Position numbers and translations under genes: made by a program. The notes under the pieces are model-generated. The model was given only the letters and a program-made list of their open reading frames with translations. It made no database searches and was not told the DNA's origin. Below, piece after piece: positions 1 to 6,102 of a stretch of 11,541 bases of DNA (position 1 is its first letter; each line of letters opens with the position of its first letter). Origin of the DNA: an uncultured Collinsella sp. (GTDB lineage: Bacteria > Actinomycetota > Coriobacteriia > Coriobacteriales > Coriobacteriaceae); the NCBI GenBank assembly GCA_900548565.1, contig URKV01000053.1:1-11541 (forward strand), written 5' to 3'.

Positions 1-52
1 CATACGAGTTGCTCAGGAGTCTCGTGGGCTCGGAGATGTGTATAAGAGACAG
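1..52. other. Nextera i7-side library adapter (artefact)
   Basis: Positions 34-52 read AGATGTGTATAAGAGACAG, the Tn5 mosaic end used in Nextera libraries. Positions 19-33 read GTCTCGTGGGCTCGG, the Nextera read-2 adapter. Positions 11-18 (GCTCAGGA) occupy the i7 index slot, and 1-10 match the end of the P7 primer with one mismatch (CATACGAGTT instead of CATACGAGAT). None of this is genomic. The organism's DNA starts at about position 53. Confidence 0.98.
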
Positions 53-1197
53 TTAAACGAGTTGGAACCAAAGGCCATCCACTGCACGGCGCGATACGCC
101 GGCTGCGCATAGGGGCGCAGCTGCAACACGGCGAGCTGGCTGTTGCGATTGATGCCGATGGGGCGATAGGCGCCACGCGTAGCGGGCGTGCCCTTGCTGC
201 CGTAGCAGTCGTACTCCGTGCCCTGGTAGTGGCTCGAAAGCACGTACTTGATGTCCTCGATGGTCACCTTGCGCTCGGGCACACGGCTCCAGGGGATGTC
301 GTCGCTCTCGGGCGTGTAGTCGGCCTCGGGACCGTCCCACACGTCGCTGGGGTTGAGGCAGCGCTGCATGTACCAGGCGCGCGGCGTGTTGTAGACATGG
401 TCGCTGTCGCTGTGCGAGCCAAAGGCCTCGCGCGGGTTAAAGACCGTCGCCGGACCGTCGCCCTCAACGCCCAGCGTCAGGTCCAGATGCCACTCGGCCA
501 TCCAGGAGCGCAGGTCGGCGGAGCACATATGGTCGGCCTGGGCGCCCTCGGCGTCATCCAGGTCAAAGCTGTCGATGCCCAGCTGGTTGGGCATGGTCAC
601 ATAGGCATCGTCAGGCACGCGCTTGGCGATCCAGTGGTGACCGCCGATGGTCTCGAGCCACCAGATCTCGTCCACGTCGCTAAAGGCGATGCCGTTGTTC
701 TCGTAAGTGCCGTAGCGCTCGAGCAGGTCGCCCAGGATGCGCACGCCGTCGCGGGCGGACTTGGCATACGGCAGCACCAGGGTCACCATGTCCTCCTCGC
801 CCAAGCCGCCGGGCTGTGCCGGAACGTATCCGTCCTCGCCCTCGTTGCCCTTGGCGGGTACGTAGTCGACGAGCGGATCGGCGCCGCGGACGCGCTCGTT
901 GGTGGTGAGCGTCTCGGTTGCGGACATGCCCACATTGAGCTCGTTGAAACCGGCCTCGGCCCAGATGCCGTGGCCCGGGACAACATCGGGGACACTCGTG
1001 TAGCGCATGGGGTTATCGGGCAGCTCAACGGTCAGGTGACTCAGGACGCTCGTGTAGACGCGCGGCTGCTCGTCGGGATGCACCACGCGCATACGCTTGG
1101 GCTCAAACACCCCGTTGGACGAGTCCTCGTTACGCGCGACCAGGGTCGACCCGTCGTAGCTCGCGTTCTTACCAACCAAAATCGTTGTGCACGGCAT
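53..1197 (-). CDS. C69-family dipeptidase, 3' end cut off by adapter
   Basis: Peptidase family C69 (PepD-like dipeptidase, Ntn-hydrolase fold), which hydrolyses dipeptides using an N-terminal cysteine nucleophile. The N-terminus MPCTTILVGKNAS followed by DGSTLVARNEDS is typical of the family, with the candidate nucleophile Cys3 in the start chosen here. Later segments such as GHGIWAEAGFNELNVGMSAT and the C-terminal AVQWMAFGSNSFN also fit. I start at 1197, not at the upstream in-frame ATG at 1203, because AAGGAGG (1210-1204) abuts the 1203 ATG but sits six bases from the 1197 ATG. About 381 native residues remain. Family members are usually near 470, so roughly the last fifth is missing. The open frame continues into adapter and ends in the artefact tail LLYTSPSPRDS, which is not protein from this organism. 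There is no signal peptide, so it is probably cytoplasmic. The gene lies 111 bp downstream of folD on the same strand and has a possible promoter of its own. Confidence 0.9.
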
Positions 1198-1203
1198 GCG
1201 CAT

Positions 1204-1210
1204 CCTCCTT
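1204..1210 (-). promoter_or_regulatory. Shine-Dalgarno that decides the dipeptidase start
   Basis: A perfect AAGGAGG on the minus strand. It touches the ATG at 1203 (zero spacing) but is six bases from the ATG at 1197. The latter is the usable geometry and puts the catalytic Cys at residue 3. Confidence 0.7.
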
Positions 1211-1233
1211 GAGCGAAGAAATCAAACGGTACC

Positions 1234-1239
1234 AGTGTA
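1234..1239 (-). promoter_or_regulatory. Possible -10 element for the dipeptidase gene
   Basis: TACACT on the minus strand (4 of 6 to TATAAT) lies about 37 bases before the chosen ATG. No good -35 is visible at 16-18 bp. The same hexamer occurs upstream of the cation-efflux gene at the right end. Weak evidence. Confidence 0.3.
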
Positions 1240-1264
1240 TCGCTTCGGCGCAAAAGGGCGAAAT

Positions 1265-1294
1265 CACAACCCCTCAGAACCCCTCGGGACCCCT
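1265..1294. repeat. Three tandem 10-bp repeats
   Basis: Three consecutive decamers, CACAACCCCT, CAGAACCCCT and CGGGACCCCT, lie between the end of folD and the dipeptidase promoter region. All share the ACCCCT 3' half. On the minus strand each unit begins AGGGGT. They sit just upstream of the candidate -10, where a regulator could bind. Function unknown. Confidence 0.6.
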
Positions 1295-1308
1295 GTGTGC
1301 AAAAACGC

Positions 1309-2163
1309 CTATTTCGATGCGCGCTCCGCCGCCTCAATCACGTGTTTGGCGAGAATTGCGGTGGTCACAGCCCCCACGCCGCCCGGCACGGGGGTGATGG
1401 CGCCAACAACCGGCTCCGCAGCATCAAAATCGACGTCGCCGACCAGCTTGCCGGCGGCCTCGTCCCAGTTAATGCCCACATCGATGATCGTCTGGCCCTC
1501 GCGAACCGCGTCCGCACCAATCGTGCGCGCGCGTCCAACGGCCGCAACCACAATATCAGCCGCACGGCACTCGGCAGCAAGGTCGCGCGTATGCGTATGG
1601 CACGTCGTCACGGTCGCATTGCGCGCCGTAAGCATGGCGGCAACAGGACGCCCGATCACCAGCGAGCGCCCGACCACAGCAACCTTAGCTCCATCCAGCT
1701 CAACGCCGTAATGATCCAGCAAAGCAAGCACGGCTTCGGCTGTACAGGGGGCAAAACCCTCGCCGCGCCCCGAAAGCGTGGTGAGCAGCGAAGCCGGCGT
1801 CATGGAGTCAACGTCCTTGGCGGGATCGAGCGCTGCGGCGACGGCGTTCTCGTCAAGGCCGGCGGGCAGCGGGCGGAACATCAGACAGCCATGAACAGCC
1901 GAATCGGTATTGATGTCCTCGATGGCCGTCAACAGCTCTTCTTGCGAAACACCGGCAGAAAGCAAAACGCGACGAGCCTCAATCCCCACTTTTTCGCAGC
2001 GCTTGAGCGCACCGCGCTCGTAGGATAGGTCGTCCTCGCGTTCACCTACACGCACGATAGCCAACGTCGGAACAACGCCCCGCTCGCGCAGGGCCGCGCA
2101 GCGAGCAGCAAGTTCCTCGGTCAAAGCGCGAGCAACGGGAGCACCCTTCAGCAGTTCAGCCAT
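1309..2163 (-). CDS. folD: FolD: methylene-THF dehydrogenase, cyclohydrolase residues lost
   Basis: FolD family, 284 aa, normal length, cytoplasmic. Family members oxidise 5,10-methylene-THF to methenyl-THF and usually also hydrolyse that to 10-formyl-THF. Recognisable blocks are PTLAIVRVG (32-40), the KDVD block (116-119), the Rossmann dinucleotide motif GRSLVIGRP, the IDVGI segment with GDVDF, and the C-terminal TPVPGGVGAVT. Oddity: in the catalytic block the usual Tyr-x-x-x-Lys reads Tyr48-Glu-Arg-Gly-Ala52, so the lysine (human MTHFD1 Lys56) is Ala. In the usual VQLPLP block it reads MFRPLP, so the glutamine (human Gln100) is Phe96. Asp119 is kept. Both residues are tied to cyclohydrolase activity, so I infer a mainly dehydrogenase enzyme that relies on its neighbour FchA. 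I start at 2163, two bases after the fchA stop, because homology begins there (MAELLKG). A longer in-frame extension to 2229 would lie inside fchA. Confidence 0.93.
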   Translation of the reverse strand: MAELLKGAPVARALTEELAARCAALRERGVVPTLAIVRVGEREDDLSYERGALKRCEKVGIEARRVLLSAGVSQEELLTAIEDINTDSAVHGCLMFRPLPAGLDENAVAAALDPAKDVDSMTPASLLTTLSGRGEGFAPCTAEAVLALLDHYGVELDGAKVAVVGRSLVIGRPVAAMLTARNATVTTCHTHTRDLAAECRAADIVVAAVGRARTIGADAVREGQTIIDVGINWDEAAGKLVGDVDFDAAEPVVGAITPVPGGVGAVTTAILAKHVIEAAERASK

Positions 2164-2165
2164 GG

Positions 2166-2798
2166 CTATCCCCTCTTCCTTGCAGCGTCGGCGGCGCGGC
2201 GCGCCAGCGCATCGGCGCGCGGCAGCCACGTATCCAGCATCTCATCGCACGCCGCCTCGAGCTCCTCGGCACGCACCCGGTCTTTCATAGATGTGGTGTT
2301 GGCAAAGAGCGTCAGGCTCGCGCCCTGCATGGCGGCGCGGCAGAATACGGCACCGCATGCCACGTCGGACAGCAGCTGTCGGGAGCCCTTGTCCGCCATG
2401 TCCTCGAGCAGCGCCAGTGCGCGCCCGCAGGCATCCATAATGCGATACGGCGGCATGGCGGCCACGTGCAGCGCATCCTGAATCGCTGCAGGCCGAGCTG
2501 GGTCCTCGCGCGGAATACCGTACGCAGCGGACACCTGGCCGTACGCACGAACGTCCTCGGCGACCAGGTCCACAAGTTCCTGCGCCAACTCGTCTGCCTG
2601 GGCAAACGCGCGCGTCAGGTCATCCGCACGATCAGCAAGCGCGGGATTGGTCGCACCGTAGCGGGCAACCATTCCGCACAGCGAGGCGCCCAGCGCGCCC
2701 ACAAAGGCGCTCGCGCTGCCACCGCCGGGAACCGGCTCGCGCGCGGCAAGCGCCTCGGCAAACCCGCGGCAGGTCTTGTCCATCATCTCTTGGCTCAT
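2166..2798 (-). CDS. fchA: FchA / formimino-THF cyclodeaminase-family protein
   Basis: A 210-aa protein of the cyclodeaminase/cyclohydrolase family (FTCD C-terminal domain, clostridial FchA). Members either hydrolyse 5,10-methenyl-THF (FchA) or release ammonia from formimino-THF (cyclodeaminase). The signature PVPGGGS is at residues 22-28, followed by the alanine-rich helix SASAFVGALGASLCGMVARY and an all-helical remainder, as expected. Length fits a stand-alone family member. The stop codon lies two bases before the folD ATG, so the two are almost certainly one operon with coupled translation. Because this FolD lacks cyclohydrolase residues, cyclohydrolase is the more likely activity here, but sequence alone cannot exclude cyclodeaminase in histidine breakdown. 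Start: ATG at 2798 has an AAGGTG seven bases upstream. The in-frame ATG at 2804 is only one base from it and is less likely. Confidence 0.85.
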   Translation of the reverse strand: MSQEMMDKTCRGFAEALAAREPVPGGGSASAFVGALGASLCGMVARYGATNPALADRADDLTRAFAQADELAQELVDLVAEDVRAYGQVSAAYGIPREDPARPAAIQDALHVAAMPPYRIMDACGRALALLEDMADKGSRQLLSDVACGAVFCRAAMQGASLTLFANTTSMKDRVRAEELEAACDEMLDTWLPRADALARRAADAARKRG

Positions 2799-2825
2799 AC
2801 GCATGCACCTTCAAGTCATATACAT

Positions 2826-2849
2826 CGGTCGGGTGGAAACCGCCGACCG
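2826..2849 (-). other. Inverted repeat in the fchA leader
   Basis: CGGTCGG (2826-2832) and CCGACCG (2843-2849) form a perfect 7-bp stem with a 10-base loop, inside the likely 5' leader of the fchA-folD message and about 28 bases before the start. It could be an operator or a leader hairpin. I do not recognise a THF or other riboswitch core around it. Confidence 0.45.
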
Positions 2850-2875
2850 ACCGCATCGATCACATAATGGTGCTA

Positions 2876-2904
2876 AGTCTAGCCCATAAGTACATAAGCG
2901 TCAG
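2876..2904 (-). promoter_or_regulatory. Candidate promoter of fchA-folD
   Basis: On the minus strand CTGACG (2904-2899) is followed after exactly 17 bp by TAGACT (2881-2876). Each matches four of six consensus positions. Transcription would begin near 2869 and give a leader of about 70 bases containing the inverted repeat at 2826-2849. Confidence 0.35.
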
Positions 2905-2960
2905 CGCACCTGGCCATCGCGGATTTCTATGACGAACGATAGGCGTCGGCACCGCAAACA

Positions 2961-2978
2961 TGGGACACATGGCCCACC
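2961..2978 (+). repeat. Shared 18-mer upstream of lipoprotein 1
   Basis: TGGGACACATGGCCCACC, identical to 3926-3943 upstream of the paralogous second lipoprotein. Its first 16 bases form an imperfect palindrome (TGGGnCAnnTGnCCCA), a form typical of a dimeric regulator's site. It is 197 bases before the chosen start. Confidence 0.6.
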
Positions 2979-3174
2979 TTTCGAGACTTCCAAGCAGCGG
3001 CAACTGGGGCATACATATAGGTAAGGAGCCCTATGTTGGGGCAAGCTCATCACGGCACCGGATGACGAATGGAGGAATAACCGCACAGTAAACAAAGGCA
3101 TCATGTGCATGCGTAACCGCCGCCGCAGCGATCCGCGGCACACGATGTCCCTGGCAGACAAGGAGGACGCCACC

Positions 3175-3774
3175 ATGAAGAAAAAGACCCTATCAATCCT
3201 TTCCCTTTGCATCGCCCTCTTTGCCGCGCTCGCCCTTGTGGGCTGCGGCGGGAGCGCATCGGGCGGCGGCAGCGCCCCCAAGAGCGAGAGCAAGGAAAAG
3301 GCCCCCGTCGCCAAGAAGACCGACTACATCTGGTTTAAGGTCGAGATGCCCGAGGGCGTCGGCGTAAGCGACTCTGCCGGCAAGAATGCCGACAGGGTCC
3401 AGCTCACCTTCCCCGAAGACGAGAACGCCTCGGCCGATCGCTTTATCCCCGTTTGGAAAAAAGCGCTGACGGCCGAGGAATCCCACGCCGACCAGGCGGA
3501 AAAGAAGGGGGATACGTTCCAGTGGAAGGATGGCGGGTCCGTCGAGTATAACGGCAGGACGTGGCTCGTCGGAACATACGAGGACAACAGCGGCATCTCA
3601 ACCATGCTTTTTACCGATGTTGAGCCGGGAAGCGTCTACGTCCTCATCTCGAACTTCGACCAGCACAAGAAAGAAGCCGAGGCACTCCTCAACTCCATCG
3701 AGTTCCCCGATGATATGGAAGAGGCAGTTTCCGAGGCACGCGAAGTCGAGATTTCGAGCATCGAGATCAAGTAA
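3175..3774 (+). CDS. Lipoprotein 1 of a tandem paralogous pair, function unknown
   Basis: A 199-aa exported lipoprotein. The start at 3175 has AAGGAGG (3160-3166) at eight bases and gives a classic lipoprotein signal: MKKK, a hydrophobic core, then LVGC with the lipidated Cys24. A Gly/Ser/Lys-rich linker follows to about residue 43. The globular part begins with TDYIWFKVEMPEGV and ends with an acidic helix and IEISS-type tail (IEIK at the C-terminus). No catalytic motif or known domain is recognised. It is clearly homologous to the next gene: IWFKVE-PEGV, DRFIPV, YNG-TW, FTDV--GSVYV and the IEIK end are shared. A strong terminator follows, so it is probably transcribed alone. Position outside the membrane is inferred from the lipobox. 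Role unknown: substrate binding, stress or envelope functions are all open. Confidence 0.88.
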   Translation: MKKKTLSILSLCIALFAALALVGCGGSASGGGSAPKSESKEKAPVAKKTDYIWFKVEMPEGVGVSDSAGKNADRVQLTFPEDENASADRFIPVWKKALTAEESHADQAEKKGDTFQWKDGGSVEYNGRTWLVGTYEDNSGISTMLFTDVEPGSVYVLISNFDQHKKEAEALLNSIEFPDDMEEAVSEAREVEISSIEIK

Positions 3775-3843
3775 CGGGACACCCGCACGCGCCTACGCGC
3801 ACCCGCGCACATGCGCCCCATTAAAACAACGGGCGCCCAACCC

Positions 3844-3878
3844 GGGGAGGGCCGGCAGCACCGGCCCTCCCCTCTTTT
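3844..3878 (+). terminator. Rho-independent terminator after lipoprotein 1
   Basis: A perfect 12-bp stem, GGGGAGGGCCGG (3844-3855) with CCGGCCCTCCCC (3861-3872), loop CAGCA, then TCTTTT. It is about 70 bases after the stop codon. Confidence 0.93.
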
Positions 3879-3925
3879 GCGCCCGAACATATTGCCACTT
3901 AACGGCGCAAATCCGGCCCCCAGAA

Positions 3926-3943
3926 TGGGACACATGGCCCACC
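3926..3943 (+). repeat. Shared 18-mer upstream of lipoprotein 2
   Basis: An exact second copy of TGGGACACATGGCCCACC, here 72 bases before the start of the second lipoprotein. TACAGT at 3963-3968 (4 of 6 to a -10) lies 19 bases after it, so a protein bound here would sit near or over the -35 region. A near-copy lies on the minus strand at 10830-10818. Confidence 0.6.
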
Positions 3944-4015
3944 CGAATGAGCTGCTCACGCGTACAGTAAAGACAGGTAATCCATGGGCGATTACAGATC
4001 GAGGAGGACACGACC

Positions 4016-4609
4016 ATGAAAAAGAAGGCCTTTGCGATTCTCACCCTCTGCATCAGTCTCTTTGCCGCGGTTGCCCTGGTGGGCTGTGGCGGAAGCGGCG
4101 GCGCTACCGGCAGTGGCGGTGGCGGCGGGGCAGAAAAGCCAGCCGTGGATATGAGGACCGACTTCATTTGGTTTAAGGTCGAGGTTCCCGAGGGCGTCGA
4201 GATTACCGACGTTGCCGGCGACACCGCCGACAGGGCCCAGTTTAAGTTCACCGAGAGCGAGCACGCCAGCGATCGCTTCATCCCCGTCTTCGATCCTGAC
4301 AAGAACGCCGACGAGCTGTTCGACTACGAGGCAAAGTGGAATGCCAGCTTTGAGTGGACCGAGAATGACCCCGTCAAGTACAACGGCAAGACTTGGCGCA
4401 ACGCTTCCTATACACACTCGGGCGGCGTAACGACCGAATACTTCACCGACGTTGACGGCGGCAGTGTGTATGTGCGTATCGACAACGTCGAGGAGCACAA
4501 GGACGCCGTCGAGACCATGATGAAGTCTCTGGAATTTGCCGACGACATCGCCGAGGCCAAGACCGAGGCCATGGACGTCAAGCTCGACGATATCGAGATC
4601 AAGCGCTAA
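4016..4609 (+). CDS. Lipoprotein 2 of a tandem paralogous pair, function unknown
   Basis: A 197-aa lipoprotein paralogous to the preceding gene. GAGGAGG (4001-4007) lies eight bases before the ATG. The signal is MKKK, a hydrophobic core and LVGC with lipidated Cys24, followed by a very Gly-rich linker (residues 25-39). The mature domain keeps TDFIWFKVEVPEGV, DRFIPV, the YNGKTW motif, YFTDVDGGSVYVRI and the C-terminal IEIKR. The central part differs more from its paralogue. No known enzymatic motif is visible. It has its own terminator and shares the upstream 18-mer with copy 1, so the whole transcription unit, not only the coding part, seems to have been duplicated and then diverged. Function unknown. 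Confidence 0.88.
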   Translation: MKKKAFAILTLCISLFAAVALVGCGGSGGATGSGGGGGAEKPAVDMRTDFIWFKVEVPEGVEITDVAGDTADRAQFKFTESEHASDRFIPVFDPDKNADELFDYEAKWNASFEWTENDPVKYNGKTWRNASYTHSGGVTTEYFTDVDGGSVYVRIDNVEEHKDAVETMMKSLEFADDIAEAKTEAMDVKLDDIEIKR

Positions 4610-4681
4610 GCGACTGGCGAGCGCAACGGGAAACACGGTCGCAGTGCAAACAAGCGACGGTACCCCAGCGCTTCGTACCCA

Positions 4682-4712
4682 GGGAGGGCCGGTAAACCGA
4701 CCCTCCCTTTCT
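4682..4712 (+). terminator. Rho-independent terminator after lipoprotein 2
   Basis: GGGAGGGCCGG (4682-4692), loop TAAA, CCGACCCTCCC (4697-4707), with one C-A mismatch in an 11-bp stem, then TTTCTT. The arm resembles that of the first lipoprotein's terminator, in line with duplication of the unit. Confidence 0.88.
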
Positions 4713-4865
4713 TATGCCTGTAGCCGACGAACGCGAGGATGCCGGACGCCGGAACCGCCCCAAATGTGGCAACAGTACGAAAACGACAAACACCCCAACA
4801 CGTCCGCCCACCGATTTATTGCGCCGCGCAGACAATTAAACCAGCATCTTTAAACATCTGGGCAG

Positions 4866-4871
4866 TATAGT
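4866..4871 (+). promoter_or_regulatory. Possible -10 element of the phospholipase gene
   Basis: TATAGT matches the -10 consensus at five of six positions and lies 44 bases before the ATG. No TTGACA-like hexamer is found at the usual distance, so this is tentative. Confidence 0.35.
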
Positions 4872-4914
4872 GACCAAAACTATCGCATAACCGCACTCTG
4901 CGAATGGAGAAGTT

Positions 4915-6102
4915 ATGACCGAACACCATGCCATCAGCCGCCGAGCGTTTACGCTGGGCCTAGGGCTTGCGGCGTTGTCACCACTTGCAAGCCTGCCCGA
5001 AACCGCAGCGCCGGGCATTCCCCTGCGAGCGGCATTTGCAGACAACACACCCGCACCGTCGGACAGCCTCGACAATTTCGTCATTCGCCTTCGCCCCGCG
5101 GGCTATTTTCGCACCGCGAGCGTCAACCAAGACGGCAACGTTCGCGGCAACGTCTGCCACCTGTTTAACGACGGCACGTCCAGCAAGCTCATCCTTGAGA
5201 ACGTAACGACCAAGAATGACGATACAAACTGGTATGCTATCCGCACCTTGCTCAATTTCGAAGAGCATAAAAAGACGGGCTACAGCATTTGGTCGGTCGA
5301 CGACGACTCTGACAAAGATGGAAAGGTCATCCACGTATGGGGCGGCGAGTATGACAACAAGCCCAGCCGCGCTTTTGCGTTCGAGCGTCAATCAAACGGA
5401 ACCTATATCATCCGAGACCGCACGGTCGAGAAAGAAACCGAGAAAAAAGACATTAAGTACCTGGCAATAGAATCGAACGGCGAAGACCAGGACAACAATA
5501 AGATCTGCCATAAGAGTAAGAGCATTCCGTGGGAGCTCGAACTTATCGGTTACGACATGAAAAAGAACGATGCCACGGTTAGCAGCCTCGACTGGATCAC
5601 GTATAGCAGCTACGTCGACGGACCATGTTGGATGAAATACGTCGACGACAACAAGTTCCTCGACGAGCTGAGCATCCCGGGTACGCACGATTCGGGCACC
5701 TGCAGCGTGGACAACGACACTGAGCCCCAATCCTCGCAAGTAAAATGCCAGCAGGATTACATTCCCACGCAGCTGCTCGAAGGCATTCGCTATTTTGATA
5801 TCCGTCTCGGAAAGGGCGATGACCCCGGCATCGACCACGGGATTTTCTACCTACTCAAAAAAAGACGGGAACTATCTGCATCTCTCCGATGTCATCGGGT
5901 ACTTCAAAACGTTTTTGAACGAAAACCCGTCAGAAGCGCTCATCATGCTTGTATCACGAGGCAACGACGAGGCTACCGACGAAAGTGTTACGACGGCTTT
6001 CGCCAAGGTTTTGGACGACAACCCCAAACTGTTCTATACGTCGAGCCGAATCCCCACGCTACACGAGGTGCGCGGAAAGATCGTTCTGCTGCGTCGATTT
6101 AG
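4915..6102 (+). CDS. PI-PLC X-domain surface protein, N-terminal part (frame broken near 5860)
   Basis: N-terminal part of one large gene continued in the next entry. ATG 4915 follows GGAGAAG. Residues 1-43 are a Tat-type signal (ISRRAFTLGLGLAAL, twin Arg then hydrophobic stretch, ending near AFA). Residues about 50-225 look like a ricin-type beta-trefoil lectin region (repeated aromatic/Asn-Gly strands, for example VIHVWGGEYDNKPSRAFAFE). Then a PI-PLC X-type catalytic domain begins: PGTHDSGT with His258 and Asp259, YFDIRLG with Arg297, and DHG with His308. These match the two catalytic His and the Arg of bacterial PI-PLC in order and approximate spacing. At AAAAAAA (5857-5863) the frame leaves the homologous one. 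Everything after residue 316 here is out of frame, and the domain continues in the +1 frame. With one A removed the gene would encode about 829 aa. Substrate (phosphatidylinositol or another phospholipid) cannot be told from sequence. Confidence 0.82.
   Translation: MTEHHAISRRAFTLGLGLAALSPLASLPETAAPGIPLRAAFADNTPAPSDSLDNFVIRLRPAGYFRTASVNQDGNVRGNVCHLFNDGTSSKLILENVTTKNDDTNWYAIRTLLNFEEHKKTGYSIWSVDDDSDKDGKVIHVWGGEYDNKPSRAFAFERQSNGTYIIRDRTVEKETEKKDIKYLAIESNGEDQDNNKICHKSKSIPWELELIGYDMKKNDATVSSLDWITYSSYVDGPCWMKYVDDNKFLDELSIPGTHDSGTCSVDNDTEPQSSQVKCQQDYIPTQLLEGIRYFDIRLGKGDDPGIDHGIFYLLKKRRELSASLRCHRVLQNVFERKPVRSAHHACITRQRRGYRRKCYDGFRQGFGRQPQTVLYVEPNPHATRGARKDRSAASI

Larger units (their letters stand above)
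2805..3174. other. Divergent intergenic region, fchA to lipoprotein 1
   Basis: This 370-bp gap separates the minus-strand fchA from the plus-strand lipoprotein. It holds the fchA leader hairpin and candidate promoter on the left and the shared 18-mer at 2961-2978 in the middle. A ten-codon ORF at 3033-3065 follows an AAGGAG but has no other support. No convincing promoter for the lipoprotein could be picked. An in-frame ATG at 3103 would extend that gene but has no Shine-Dalgarno and would spoil the signal peptide. Confidence 0.6.
4610..4914. other. Intergenic region, lipoprotein 2 to phospholipase
   Basis: This 305-bp gap holds the terminator at 4682-4712 and, near its right end, TATAGT at 4866-4871, a five-of-six -10 hexamer that could start a leader of about 37 bases for the phospholipase gene. 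No clear -35 is seen. Nothing else is recognised. Confidence 0.5.

Noticed and set aside
229..1212. Long plus-strand open frame (327 codons) opposite the dipeptidase
   Set aside because: It is a shadow of the well-supported C69 gene. Its composition is Val/Ala/His-rich, no motif is recognised, and it has no ribosome site.
1265..1294. G-quadruplex on the minus strand
   Set aside because: Only three GGGG runs are present in the repeat, one short of the usual four.
1297..2028. Plus-strand frame of 243 codons opposite folD
   Set aside because: It lies antisense to folD, whose conserved motifs are clear. No homology or start signal is seen.
2805..2904. THF riboswitch before fchA
   Set aside because: The conserved core of known folate riboswitches was not recognisable. 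Only a simple hairpin is visible.
3033..3065. Ten-codon ORF after AAGGAG, possible leader peptide
   Set aside because: It is too short and has no regulatory codon run or attenuator structure downstream. It was left out as a gene.
3992..4636. Minus-strand frame of 214 codons opposite lipoprotein 2
   Set aside because: It mirrors the lipoprotein codons. The plus-strand gene has a lipobox, Shine-Dalgarno and terminator.
5857..5863. Programmed -1 ribosomal frameshift at A AAA AAA
   Set aside because: A -1 slip would lead to the third frame. The downstream homologous frame needs +1 (one A fewer).
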